From the NCBI RefSeq assembly GCF_023028225.1, contig NZ_CP095482.1:558001-622000 (forward strand): 64,000 bases of DNA. Direction: 5' to 3'. The position numbers and the translations under genes were made by a program. Source of the DNA: Halorientalis litorea (GTDB taxonomy: Archaea; Halobacteriota; Halobacteria; Halobacteriales; Haloarculaceae). Positions 8,352-16,729 of the stretch are shown one piece after another (the first letter of the stretch is position 1; the number at the start of each line of letters is the position of its first letter). The notes beneath the pieces are model-generated. The model searched no databases. It saw nothing but the letters and a program-made list of their open reading frames with translations, and was not told where the DNA came from.

Positions 8352-8666
8352 TCAGTTGCGCATCCGCCGGACCAGCAGCGAGAGGCCGATGGCACACCCG
8401 AACACGACGGCGAGGTTGAACGCTGCCTGAAACACCGGCACCCAGTCGCTTGCTATCCAGATACGGATGGCCCGTGACGCGCTGTCGTAAAAACGCAGCG
8501 TCGCCAACAGGGCGAGGACGAGCAGGGTGGCGAAGGCACCCCAGTACAGGTACTCGACGGCACTCCGGCCCCGGAGGAGGGAGCTGTCGCCGTCGTTCTC
8601 GTCGGTCGGTTCGCCGGTCGTCGGTGCGTCTGTCGGGGTTGTATCAGTGTCAGTCACGGGAACCAC
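8352..8666 (-). CDS. Small two-helix membrane protein
   Basis: 104 residues. A Thr/Asp-rich N-terminal 35 residues is followed by two hydrophobic segments (about 41-60 and 76-98) and a short basic end (RRMRN), giving a likely N-out or N-in hairpin in the membrane. Its start overlaps the 3' end of the PGF-CTERM protein gene by 17 nt, so it is translated from the same transcript. It resembles haloarchaea-specific membrane proteins of unknown function. Confidence 0.7.
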   Translation of the reverse strand: MVPVTDTDTTPTDAPTTGEPTDENDGDSSLLRGRSAVEYLYWGAFATLLVLALLATLRFYDSASRAIRIWIASDWVPVFQAAFNLAVVFGCAIGLSLLVRRMRN

Positions 8667-9702
8667 CTCGTCGGGCGAGTCCGAGCGCGATAGCGAGCAG
8701 TGCCACGAGCGTTAGCGCGGCGGTGAACCCCGGCCCTTCCTCGGACACGGGTGTCCCCGGCCGCTCTCTGTCGGGCGCGCCGCCCGCGCCGTCACCGCGC
8801 TCGAAGTCCTCGACGCGCAGGCCCACCTCGCGTCTGGTCTCGTTGACGGAGATGGTCTCGCTCGGGTCGAGGTTGGCCGCCGCGCGCGTGGACGTGACGA
8901 TGACCCCGTCCTTCCAGAGCGTGGCGTCGAGGTAGTAGTTGTACTCGGCGGGGACCGTCAGCGTCGTCGACGGGTTGGCCGTCGTGCCGGGCTGAATCTG
9001 GCCGACCCGAACCGTCCGCTCGGCCGCGACGATGTTCGAGTCGGCTTGCCGCGCCTTCAGCGTCAGCCTGACCTCTTCGGACGGCGTGTCGCCGTTGTTC
9101 GTGAGGTACGTCGAGACGTTCAGCGTCGTCGTGTCCTCGCCCGCGCGCTCGATGCGGTACTCGACGGACGGCTGTGCGTCCGCACCGCCGGCGAAGCGGT
9201 GGAAGTCGACCGTCGTCTGTGCGTACTCGGGCGTCAGCGTCCCGACGCCGCCGACTTCGGTCTCACCCTCGTCGTATCGCCGCCCGTCGGCGTAGACGAC
9301 GGTCTGGATGCGATAGCCGCCGCGGCGCGGGACAGTGAGGTTCGCCGTCACGGGCACCTCACGCTCGCCCTCGACCGTACCCACGTCGACAGAGCGGGTC
9401 GCCTCGACCAGCCCCGATTGGCTGCCGACGGCCCGGAACAGGACGCTGACGTTCTCGGAGGGGCCGCCATCGTGTTGCACTCGCGTCTCGACGGTCAGGG
9501 GCACCGTCTCGCCGCCGACCTGCCCGTGGGAGACGGTCACGTCGCGTATCTGCAGGAAACCACGCCGCACGTCGTCCTCGGGCGCGGAGACGGCTCCGGG
9601 GACGGCGACGGCCAGCAGTGTCGCGACGAGGAGGACCACCGCCAGACCGGCAAACAGGGACCATTCACGCTTCACAGCGGTGAGACTCTCAGGGGGGAAC
9701 AA
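8650..9702 (-). CDS. Secreted PGF-CTERM-anchored protein (DUF7490-like)
   Basis: 350 residues. A Sec-type signal/hydrophobic segment spans about residues 16-40. A long extracellular region follows with beta-rich repeats of the type found in CARDB-like modules and several N-x-S/T sequons. The C-terminus has the PGF-CTERM tripartite signal: GPGF at about 325, a hydrophobic helix, then Arg (LARRGGSRD). Known biology: archaeosortase A cuts at PGF and attaches a lipid anchor; artA is present in this window at 47589-48560. The ligand or role of the ectodomain is unknown. The downstream two-helix membrane protein overlaps it. Confidence 0.85.
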   Translation of the reverse strand: MFPPESLTAVKREWSLFAGLAVVLLVATLLAVAVPGAVSAPEDDVRRGFLQIRDVTVSHGQVGGETVPLTVETRVQHDGGPSENVSVLFRAVGSQSGLVEATRSVDVGTVEGEREVPVTANLTVPRRGGYRIQTVVYADGRRYDEGETEVGGVGTLTPEYAQTTVDFHRFAGGADAQPSVEYRIERAGEDTTTLNVSTYLTNNGDTPSEEVRLTLKARQADSNIVAAERTVRVGQIQPGTTANPSTTLTVPAEYNYYLDATLWKDGVIVTSTRAAANLDPSETISVNETRREVGLRVEDFERGDGAGGAPDRERPGTPVSEEGPGFTAALTLVALLAIALGLARRGGSRD

Positions 9703-9724
9703 ATCTCTTGTGCAGAAACACGAA

Positions 9725-10489
9725 TCAGAACGCGCCGAGGCTGGACTGGAGGTTTCGGTCGGTGCCCCCGTCAGTCACCTCGTGCCCCACGAGGTCACGC
9801 AGGTCCACCGCGTAAGCACTCCCCGCGTGGTCGAGGACGAGGACTCGGCCCTGCGTCCCGCGGACGGTGCCCGTCGCCAGCGTCTCCGAGACGGGGCGGT
9901 CCGTCAGCGAGAGGTCGTAGTCGAACTCGTAGGTCGCGAGCGGGTCGAACTCCGCGAGGAGCGCGGTCCACGCGTCGTCGTCCACCGAGCGATGAATGCC
10001 GTCGATTTTCGTCGGAACGCGAACCCTATCGCCCACCTCGCTGGCGATGTCGGCCTCGATTTGGCGGGCGATGCGGCCGTCTTTCACCGTCCGGAGGTGG
10101 GCGGCGCGGTCGGCTCCCTGCTCGCGCAGGCGGGTGTCGAGTCGCCACGAACGGGTGACCCCCACTTTGAAGATGGCCGGAGCGAAGGCGGCCAGATAGA
10201 CGGCGTGTTCCTCCCGACAGGCGGGGAGCGGGCGGTCACAGTTCCCGACACACCGCGCGCAGGCCCACTTGCTGGTGTGGTCGGCACAGTACGGCGCGGA
10301 CGGGTTCGGGCATCGCTCGTGGCCGTCCCCGGAGACGGCCCCCGCGCAGTGACGCTCGCCCAGCGTGTACGCGAGGTCCGTCCCGGGCGCGAGCGACTGG
10401 CGGGTCACGTCGCCGCCGTCGGCCAGCGAGAGCGCGGGGTCGCGGTCGTCGTCGACGCCGACCCCCGTGTCGTACCCGACGATTTGCAC
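9725..10489 (-). CDS. DUF2797 family protein
   Basis: 254 residues. A Cys/His-rich region (CPNPSAPYCADH, ACARCVGNCDRP, about residues 60-90) probably binds zinc. It is followed by a segment (HAVYLAAFAPAIFKVGVTRS) resembling the GIY-YIG-like core of DUF2797 proteins. Haloarchaea and some actinobacteria carry this family; its function is unknown. It is the first gene of a minus-strand group with the PGF-CTERM gene 22 bp downstream. Confidence 0.82.
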   Translation of the reverse strand: MQIVGYDTGVGVDDDRDPALSLADGGDVTRQSLAPGTDLAYTLGERHCAGAVSGDGHERCPNPSAPYCADHTSKWACARCVGNCDRPLPACREEHAVYLAAFAPAIFKVGVTRSWRLDTRLREQGADRAAHLRTVKDGRIARQIEADIASEVGDRVRVPTKIDGIHRSVDDDAWTALLAEFDPLATYEFDYDLSLTDRPVSETLATGTVRGTQGRVLVLDHAGSAYAVDLRDLVGHEVTDGGTDRNLQSSLGAF

Positions 10490-10538
10490 GGCGACGCGTA
10501 GCGACCGGGGAGGTATAGGTGCTACGAGAGGCGCGGCG

Positions 10539-11465
10539 TCAGTCGCCGTCGAGCAGTTCGCGGGTCGCCTGCCGTACGGCGTCGTCGGAGGACTGGTCGG
10601 GTTCCCACCCGAGCGCGGCCAGTTTCTCGATGGAGAGACGCATCCGTGGCACGTCGCCGACCCACCCGCGGTCGCCGCCGGTGTACTCGTAGGTGGGGTC
10701 CAACTCCATCTCCTCGCTCACGATGTCCGCGATGGTCGTGACGGAGGTGGTCGTCCGGGTACCGAGGTTGTAGACGTTGAACGGTCGCGTCGCGTTCTCG
10801 ACGACGTGGCACATCGCGTCGACGCATTCGGAGACGTGCATGTATGACTTCTCTTGGCGGCCGTCGCCGAGGATTTCGAGCGTAGACGGGTCCTCGCGGA
10901 GTTTGTGGATGAAGTCGGGGACGACAGCCCCCTTCTGGAGGCGCGGGCCGACGATGTTGGCGAAGCGGAACACCCACGCCGTCATGTCGTGGCTGTTCGC
11001 GTACACCGACAGCAGGGACTCCTCGCCGAGTTTGCTCGCCCCGTAGATGCTGATGGGTTCCAGCGGCGCGTAGTCCTCGGGGGTCGGCCGCGGTGCCTCG
11101 CCGTACACCGTCGAGGAGGAGGTGAACGCGATGTTCTCGACACCGGCCTCGTCCATCCGGTCGAGGACGGTTTCGGTCAGTCGGTTGTTGAAGCGGTACT
11201 GGTCGATGTCGTCGCGGGCGGCGTCCTTGTCGGCGGCGAAGTGAAAGACGACGTCGGTGTCGGGCGTGATGGCCTCGGCGGCCACGTCGGGGTCGGTGAG
11301 GTCACCGTCCACGAGTTCGACGCCTCCGGGGAGCCACGAGGGGTCACCGGTCGAGCAGTCGTCGACTGCGCGCACTTCGTTGTCCTCGACGAGGCGCGCA
11401 CAGAGGTGTGAGCCGACGAACCCCGCGCCGCCGGTCACGAGTATCCGCTTTCCTGTCAGGTCCAT
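10539..11465 (-). CDS. NAD-dependent sugar-nucleotide epimerase/dehydratase
   Basis: 308 residues from the ATG at 11465 (MDLTGKRILVTGGAGF). This extended short-chain dehydrogenase has the GGAGFVGSHL nucleotide-binding loop at residues 12-21, a TSSSTVYG serine motif and the catalytic Y-x3-K (YGASK). This pattern fits UDP-glucose 4-epimerase-like enzymes that supply sugar nucleotides. The two GT4 glycosyltransferases 5 kb away may use such products, but no operon link is visible. A GTG/ATG upstream extension exists to 11567 but adds Arg/Pro-rich sequence with no family match. Confidence 0.88.
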   Translation of the reverse strand: MDLTGKRILVTGGAGFVGSHLCARLVEDNEVRAVDDCSTGDPSWLPGGVELVDGDLTDPDVAAEAITPDTDVVFHFAADKDAARDDIDQYRFNNRLTETVLDRMDEAGVENIAFTSSSTVYGEAPRPTPEDYAPLEPISIYGASKLGEESLLSVYANSHDMTAWVFRFANIVGPRLQKGAVVPDFIHKLREDPSTLEILGDGRQEKSYMHVSECVDAMCHVVENATRPFNVYNLGTRTTTSVTTIADIVSEEMELDPTYEYTGGDRGWVGDVPRMRLSIEKLAALGWEPDQSSDDAVRQATRELLDGD

Positions 11466-11679
11466 ACCCCCTCTCCCGTGGGGTCTGCCAAAGTGCCTTT
11501 GGAACGCGAACGGCACACGCAACGGGCACCCAATCGGAACGGAAACGGAGGCGAACGAACGAACCACGCGACTAAGGATTTCCCTACCAGCGGCGTAGCC
11601 ACGACCATGTGGTTCGAGCGAACGACACCCCCGGCCGCCGAAAGAGGTCCTTACCAGCGGTAAGACGCTCCTAAGAGAG

Positions 11680-12327
11680 ATGTGTAGGACACCGCGTCCC
11701 GTCGACTGGTTGGAACGTCACTGTACGCCGCGAACGCTCGCGTCGTTGACAGTCGTGCTTGCCGTCTGTCTCGTCGTCGCCGTGCTGTTCGTGGCGTGGT
11801 ACTTCGGCTCCATCGGCCTCTCGCTCGGGTCCGTCGGCTACGACGACGACGACCGGACCGTCGTCGTCGAGAGCGACGCCCTCGACATCTTCGAGCGACA
11901 CTACCGGGACGACCGGGAGGAGGGGTGGTGCCTCTACGGCAGTGCCAACGAGACCCACCTCCGCGTGGACGCTGTGGTCCCCGCACGGCCGCTCTCCCAG
12001 AGCAAGGAGGAGATACAGTTCACCTGCGTCCGCGAGACAGCCGGCCGACTCCTCGCACAGGAGGGCGCCAGACTCCTCGGTGCGGTCCATAGCCACCCGA
12101 GTAACGACAAGAGTTACCTGAGCCGCAAGGACCTGTTGCTGTGGGGTCGCACCACGCCCGTCGTCGAAGTGATGGGTGTCTACACCGAGGACGCGGGTGT
12201 CGCGTTCTTCACCGTCGAGAGTCTCCGGACGCCGCTCCCGGTGGTCGTCGTCGGAGAAACCGCCGACACGGCCCCGCGGAAGAGTACGAACGCCACCGCA
12301 CGACACCGCTCTCGGCGGGCACCCTGA
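11680..12327 (+). CDS. Membrane-anchored JAB/MPN (JAMM) domain protein
   Basis: 215 residues. A single membrane helix (about 20-45) with a basic N-terminus suggests the rest faces outward or is tethered to the membrane. Residues 60-200 form a JAB1/MPN-like domain with H137-S-H139-P, S148 and D151 (HSHPSNDKSYLSRKD) as candidate zinc ligands. The gap between the second His and the Ser is one residue longer than the usual JAMM spacing. JAMM proteins are metalloisopeptidases, removing ubiquitin-like SAMP in haloarchaea. A membrane-tethered form is unusual and its substrate is unknown. The C-terminus is a basic, probably disordered tail. Confidence 0.72.
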   Translation: MCRTPRPVDWLERHCTPRTLASLTVVLAVCLVVAVLFVAWYFGSIGLSLGSVGYDDDDRTVVVESDALDIFERHYRDDREEGWCLYGSANETHLRVDAVVPARPLSQSKEEIQFTCVRETAGRLLAQEGARLLGAVHSHPSNDKSYLSRKDLLLWGRTTPVVEVMGVYTEDAGVAFFTVESLRTPLPVVVVGETADTAPRKSTNATARHRSRRAP

Positions 12328-12392
12328 CTGGGTAGTTCGGAACGTGACGCCATCGAGACGGACTTAAATGCGGTGGTGCCGAAGCGGAACCT

Positions 12393-13094
12393 ATGGACGG
12401 ACGAGCGACGACTGAATCGAGCGCGCGACGGACCAGACGGGAGTTGCTCGCGGCTGTCGGCGGCGGGACGGCCGTCGCCGTCGCCGGGTGTCTCGGCGGC
12501 GGCCCGGACACGCTCGAAGACGGTGACGCAACCGGCACGGCCACCGGGTCCCCCGCGTCGGACATACTCTCGACACCCGTTCGCGGCGACCCGGAGGCAC
12601 CCGTGACGGTCCTCGCCTTCGAGGACTTCGCCTGCCCGCACTGCCGTGACTACTCCCTGAACGTCGTCCCCGATATCCTCGCCGAGTACGCGGACGACGG
12701 CACGATACGCTACGAGTTCCACGACTTCCCCATCCCGGTGGACGAGGACGTATCGTGGAACGCGGCCTGTGCCGCGCGGGCGGTACAGGCTCGGGCGGAC
12801 GACGAGGCGTTCTTCGAGTACGCACACGCCCTGTTCGAGGCACAGTCGGACCTCGGGCCGGACGCCTACGAGCGACTCGCGGACGATGCGGGGCTGGACG
12901 GGGCCGCCGTCCGCGAGTCCGCACTCGACGGCGAGTACCGGCCGACGGTGGCCGCCGACCGCCAGCGGGGCGAGGAGGCTGGCGTCCGTGGCACGCCGAC
13001 GGTGGCCGTGGACGGGACGGTTGTCGACCCGACGTACGACGCCATCAGTGCCGCAATCGAGGACGCGCTGGGGACGCGCACCGAAACCCCCTAA
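12393..13094 (+). CDS. DsbA/thioredoxin-fold lipoprotein
   Basis: 233 residues. A twin-arginine signal (RRTRRELL, residues 12-19) leads into a lipobox ending at C33 (VAVAGC), so the mature protein is a Tat-exported lipoprotein. A Thr/Gly linker separates it from a DsbA-type domain with the redox pair C81-P-H-C84 and the cis-proline loop GTPTV at about residue 197. It probably forms or isomerises disulfides outside the cell membrane. It follows the JAMM gene by 65 bp and precedes Trm56 by 24 bp on the same strand. Confidence 0.9.
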   Translation: MDGRATTESSARRTRRELLAAVGGGTAVAVAGCLGGGPDTLEDGDATGTATGSPASDILSTPVRGDPEAPVTVLAFEDFACPHCRDYSLNVVPDILAEYADDGTIRYEFHDFPIPVDEDVSWNAACAARAVQARADDEAFFEYAHALFEAQSDLGPDAYERLADDAGLDGAAVRESALDGEYRPTVAADRQRGEEAGVRGTPTVAVDGTVVDPTYDAISAAIEDALGTRTETP

Positions 13095-13118
13095 CCCCGC
13101 CGTGGTCTCGGGGCAGAC

Positions 13119-13667
13119 ATGCAGGACACTCCCGAAGTCGCGGTCCTTCGCCTCGGCCACCGGCCGGGCCGGGACGAGCGAATCACGACACACGTCGGGC
13201 TGACCGCGCGGGCGTTGGGGGCCGACCGCGTGGTGCTGGCCGGTGACGGGGCGAGCCGTGCCGACACGGTGCAGGACATCACCGACCGGTTCGGCGGTCC
13301 CTTCACGGTCGAGACTGTCGAGTCGTGGCGGCCGGTCCTCAGTGCGTTCGAGGGCGCGGTCGTCCACCTCACCATGTACGGTCTCGAAGTGCAGGACGTC
13401 GAAGCCGAGATTCGGGAACGCCACCGCGACCGGCGCGACCCGCTGCTCGTCGTCGTCGGTGCCGAGAAGGTCCCGTTCGAGGTGTACGAGGCCGCCGACT
13501 GGAACCTCGCGGTGACGAACCAGCCCCACTCGGAAATCGCGTCGCTCGCCGTCTTCCTCGACCGGCTGTTCGAGGGCCGGGAACTCGACCGGGAGTGGGA
13601 AGACGCAGAGAAGGTCGTCGTGCCGCAAGCCACGGGGAAACAGGTCGAGGACACCGACGAGACGTGA
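13119..13667 (+). CDS. trm56: tRNA (cytidine(56)-2'-O)-methyltransferase aTrm56
   Basis: 182 residues. The opening VLRLGHRPGRDERITTHVGL is the diagnostic signature of the archaeal Trm56 (DUF127) SPOUT-fold methyltransferase, and LTMYGLEVQDVEAEI plus LLVVVGAEKVPFEVYE cover the trefoil-knot region that binds S-adenosylmethionine. The enzyme methylates the ribose of C56 in the T-loop of tRNAs. The length is normal for the family. The gene sits between the DsbA-like lipoprotein and tfe. Confidence 0.93.
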   Translation: MQDTPEVAVLRLGHRPGRDERITTHVGLTARALGADRVVLAGDGASRADTVQDITDRFGGPFTVETVESWRPVLSAFEGAVVHLTMYGLEVQDVEAEIRERHRDRRDPLLVVVGAEKVPFEVYEAADWNLAVTNQPHSEIASLAVFLDRLFEGRELDREWEDAEKVVVPQATGKQVEDTDET

Positions 13668-13755
13668 CCGGCAGGCTGGTTACGGGCGACCGAGGCCCGG
13701 AGCGGCCGCGGCGACGCCGGTCCGAGCCCGGGCGGTCGACCGGGGCGGTCCGGTG

Positions 13756-13764
13756 CTTTTAAAC
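13756..13764 (+). promoter_or_regulatory. Probable TATA box for tfe
   Basis: The element cttttaaac is centred about 29 nt before the tfe ATG at 13789, which predicts a transcript with almost no leader, the common haloarchaeal arrangement. Confidence 0.6.
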
Positions 13765-13788
13765 GATTCAGACCCGGACTAGGTATCA

Positions 13789-14319
13789 ATGGCTTTTGAG
13801 GAACTCCTCGAGGACCCGGTGATACAGAAGTATCTCCACGAACTCGTGGGCCCGAAGGGGATGCCCGTCGCCGCGGCCCCGCCGGACGGCGAAGTGACCG
13901 ACGAGGAACTCGCCGAGGAACTGGGCCTCGAACTGAACGACGTGCGCCGCGCGCTCTTTATTCTCTACGAGAACGACCTGGCGAGTTATCGCCGCCTGCG
14001 CGACGAGGACTCCGGGTGGTTGACCTACCTCTGGACGTTCGAGTACGACAAGATTCCCGAGCAACTCCAGTCGGAGATGCGCCGCCTGCTCGACGCGCTG
14101 GAACAACGCCAAGAGTACGAGTACAACAACGAGTTCTACCTCTGTGAGGTGTGTGGCATCCGCTTCGAGTTCGACGAGGCCATGGACTTCGGCTTCGAGT
14201 GCCCCGAGTGTGGGTCGCCCGTCGACGCCATGGAGAACACCGCGCTCGTCGGCTCGATGGAGGAGCGAATCGACGCCCTCCGGGACGAACTCAACGTCGA
14301 AATCGAGCGAGAGGCCTGA
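13789..14319 (+). CDS. tfe: Transcription initiation factor TFE (TFIIE-alpha homologue)
   Basis: 176 residues. An N-terminal winged helix (about 1-90, with EELAEELGLELNDVRRALF as the recognition region) is followed by a helical linker and a zinc ribbon with two Cys pairs (CEVCG and CPECG, about residues 121-144). TFE stabilises open promoter complexes with RNA polymerase, TBP and TFB. The stop codon overlaps the start of the DUF2110 gene by one base (TGATG), so these genes form an operon with the lipoprotein gene after them. Confidence 0.95.
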   Translation: MAFEELLEDPVIQKYLHELVGPKGMPVAAAPPDGEVTDEELAEELGLELNDVRRALFILYENDLASYRRLRDEDSGWLTYLWTFEYDKIPEQLQSEMRRLLDALEQRQEYEYNNEFYLCEVCGIRFEFDEAMDFGFECPECGSPVDAMENTALVGSMEERIDALRDELNVEIEREA

Positions 14320-14984
14320 TGGTCGTCCTCGCATCGAAACTGTACGTCGGCGGCGACGCCCGCGAGCGGACGCTCGACAGTCTGACTTCCCTCGTCGGAA
14401 ATGCGGTCGGTGACCTCGACGTGACCTACGAGGTCGGCATCCGCGACGACGACTTCCCCTCGGTCACTGTCGACGGCCCCGACGCCGTGGCCGCCCGGAA
14501 CCTCCTCCGCGAGGAGTGGGGGTCGATTACCGGCGACTTCGAGACGGGCGAAACCTACGTCGGCACCCTCGAAGGGTGGGACGACGACGGGTTCGTCCTC
14601 GACGCCGGGCGAGAGGTGCGGATTCCGGCCTCGGAACTCGGCCTCGGACAGGGGACACCCGCCCAGATACGGACGCGGTTCGGGCTGGTGCAACACGTCC
14701 CGCTCCGGTTCGTCTGGGACGACCCGGCGCGACTGGCGGAGGCAGAGCGCGACCGGTTGTACGACTGGACGCGCGGGACCGGGCGGGTCAACGTGAACAG
14801 CGCGACACGGGCGGAGGCGCGTGCGACGGTCAACCGCGCGGGTCACGCACAGGACATCGTGACCGTCGAGCGACTCGGACTGCTCGAACAGAGCATCGTC
14901 TGTCGTGAGGGGACCGACCCGCCGGGGCTGGTGGCGAGCATCGGCGAGTACCTGCCCGCGGAGTTGCTCGCAGTCGTACCATGA
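14319..14984 (+). CDS. DUF2110 family protein
   Basis: 221 residues starting at the ATG that overlaps the tfe stop. MVVLASKLYVGGDARERTLD is the typical opening of the archaeal DUF2110 family. The central part (TYVGTLEGWDDDGFVLDAG) looks like a small beta-barrel, followed by a C-terminal helical part with a conserved-looking VNVNSATRAEARATV segment. This family is repeatedly found behind tfe in haloarchaea, so a role near transcription or RNA metabolism is possible but unproven. It overlaps the next gene by 4 nt (ATGA). Confidence 0.88.
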   Translation: MVVLASKLYVGGDARERTLDSLTSLVGNAVGDLDVTYEVGIRDDDFPSVTVDGPDAVAARNLLREEWGSITGDFETGETYVGTLEGWDDDGFVLDAGREVRIPASELGLGQGTPAQIRTRFGLVQHVPLRFVWDDPARLAEAERDRLYDWTRGTGRVNVNSATRAEARATVNRAGHAQDIVTVERLGLLEQSIVCREGTDPPGLVASIGEYLPAELLAVVP

Positions 14985-15739
14985 ACAGGCGACTCCTCCT
15001 CGCGGTCGGTGTCCTGGCCGTCCTCGCCGCGCTCGCGGGGTGTTCGACGATTCTGGGACCGGGAGAGCCGGACCCCGAGGAAATCAACCAGAACGTCACC
15101 TACGACTGGAACACGAGCGCGAACGTCACGGTCGACGTGGCACAGTCCGAGTACACCGCCGTCTACGTCATCGACAACCGGACCGAGATAGAACTCTACC
15201 AGCGGGACGCTTTGGGGACCGAGAACCCCCTCGACGCGCGCGCGCTGAAGTTCCAGTTCGAGAACGGGACGGTGCGGAACGTCTCCGTCGAGAACGTCTC
15301 ACTGACACGCAAGCGTGCCGTCGTCACGTTCCCGGCGCGGGACGGAAAGCTGGCGTTCACCTCGCCGCGGCGGGGGAAGTCGTGGTCGTCACCCACCTTC
15401 GTCGAGGGAACGTACGACGTGACGCTCCCGCCGGGGGCACGGGTCGGCATCCCGATTCTCGGGCAGGTCAGCCCCGGCCACGACGGGACGGAGATACAGA
15501 ACGACCGCGTGACGATTCACTGGGACGACGTCGAACGGCGGTCGATATCGGTCAGGTACTACCTGACGCGTGACCTGTGGCTGTTCGGCAGTCTGCTCGG
15601 TGTCGGCCTACTCGCCGCGGCCGGCGGCCTGCTGTACTACCTCCGGCAGATTCGCTCGTTGGAGCGACGACGCGAGGAGGTGGGCCTCGACGTAGACGTC
15701 GAGGACGACGGGGACGACCCGCCACCAGGAATGGGGTGA
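14981..15739 (+). CDS. Membrane lipoprotein with C-terminal helix (DUF5803)
   Basis: 252 residues. The N-terminal signal ends in a lipobox (LAALAGC, Cys about residue 21). An extracellular beta-rich region with several N-x-S/T sequons (NVTYD, NTSANVTV, NVSVENVS) follows, then a membrane helix (about 199-220) and a short charged cytoplasmic end. It therefore has both a lipid anchor and a transmembrane anchor. It matches the haloarchaeal DUF5803 family of unknown function, and is the third gene of the tfe-DUF2110 operon with a 4-nt overlap. Confidence 0.85.
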   Translation: MNRRLLLAVGVLAVLAALAGCSTILGPGEPDPEEINQNVTYDWNTSANVTVDVAQSEYTAVYVIDNRTEIELYQRDALGTENPLDARALKFQFENGTVRNVSVENVSLTRKRAVVTFPARDGKLAFTSPRRGKSWSSPTFVEGTYDVTLPPGARVGIPILGQVSPGHDGTEIQNDRVTIHWDDVERRSISVRYYLTRDLWLFGSLLGVGLLAAAGGLLYYLRQIRSLERRREEVGLDVDVEDDGDDPPPGMG

Positions 15740-15808
15740 CGCGCAACTGGCCCGCCGGGGCGCGGTCGCATCTGGGGGACTTTTGACCGCCGACCGCCAA
15801 GGAGTGCT

Positions 15809-16507
15809 ATGCGCGTCGCGCTGGTCACCGTGGGTGACGAACTACTCGCGGGAGACACCGTCAACACGAACGCCGCGTGGCTCGGCGAACGCCTCGTCGA
15901 CCGCGGAGCGGCCGTCGAGCGCGTGACCGTCGTTCCCGACCGAGTGAGCGACATCGCCCGTGTCGTCAACGAGTATCACGCCGAGTACGACGCCGTGGTC
16001 GTCACGGGCGGCCTCGGACCCACACACGACGACGTGACGATGGACGGCGTGGCGGCGGCGTTCGGTCGCGAAGTGACCCGGAGCGAGGAGGCACTGGCGT
16101 GGCTGGAAGACCACAGCGGCTACGCCCGCGCGGACCTCGCCGAGGGAACCGCCGATATTCCGGCAGGAGCGCGGATGCTCCCGAACCACGAGGGGGTCGC
16201 CCCGGGGTGTGTCATCGAGAGCGTCTACGTCCTCCCGGGCGTCCCGGCCGAAATGAAGGCCATGTTCGAGGAAGTGGCGGCAGAGTTTACTGGCGAACGG
16301 CGACACGTTGAGCGGGTGGCCGCCGACGAACCCGAGAGTGCGATGCTCGACCGCATCCGCGAGGTGCGCGACCGGTTCGACGTGAAGGTCGGGAGTTACC
16401 CCGGCGACACCGTCCGGGTCAAACTCGAAGGGACCGACGAGGACGTGGTACACGAGGCGGCGGCGTGGCTCCGCGAGCGGGTCGAGACACCGGAATCCGA
16501 GGAGTAA
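15809..16507 (+). CDS. CinA-like molybdopterin-binding domain protein
   Basis: 232 residues. The N-terminal domain opens with VALVTVGDELLAGDTVNTN and contains VVTGGLGPTHDDVT (about residues 66-79). Both are hallmarks of the CinA/MoaB-like molybdopterin-binding fold. The C-terminal nicotinamide-mononucleotide deamidase domain of bacterial CinA is absent. Short CinA proteins of this kind may act as pyrophosphatases on ADP-ribose or FAD, but the archaeal substrate has not been settled. It is a free-standing gene, 69 bp after the lipoprotein. Confidence 0.9.
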   Translation: MRVALVTVGDELLAGDTVNTNAAWLGERLVDRGAAVERVTVVPDRVSDIARVVNEYHAEYDAVVVTGGLGPTHDDVTMDGVAAAFGREVTRSEEALAWLEDHSGYARADLAEGTADIPAGARMLPNHEGVAPGCVIESVYVLPGVPAEMKAMFEEVAAEFTGERRHVERVAADEPESAMLDRIREVRDRFDVKVGSYPGDTVRVKLEGTDEDVVHEAAAWLRERVETPESEE

Positions 16508-16531
16508 CGGGACGCGTCGTCGCGGACGCTG

Positions 16532-16657
16532 CTACCGGTAGAGGTATGCCCACCACGCGGCGACGAGGGCGAGGCCACCGAGACCGACGATGGCCCCGGC
16601 GAGATTGATGATACCCGTCTGGACGGTGCTTTCCGAGGCGGCGAGTACGACGCTCAT
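16532..16657 (-). CDS. 41-residue single-helix membrane protein
   Basis: A short open frame starting at the ATG on the minus strand at 16657 (MSVVLAASESTVQTG) and ending with TAG at 16532. Residues 14-40 form one clean hydrophobic helix (INLAGAIVGLGGLALVAAWW) ending in YLYR, a positive-inside tail. Composition and codon use look like real coding sequence, and the space between two plus-strand genes would otherwise be empty. It is a tiny membrane protein of unknown role. It sits head to head with the NAD-kinase-like gene, whose start is 72 bp away. Confidence 0.65.
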   Translation of the reverse strand: MSVVLAASESTVQTGIINLAGAIVGLGGLALVAAWWAYLYR

Positions 16658-16729
16658 AGCCGACGCTTCCGGCCGCTCTGTCTTAACAATCCCGGACTGC
16701 TTTTGAGGACGCCCCGACTACGACCGTCA

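Noticed and set aside
12180-13628. 482-codon open frame on the minus strand
   Set aside because: It runs antisense to the DsbA-like and Trm56 genes. Its translation is Arg/Val-rich without domains, while the plus-strand genes match known families.
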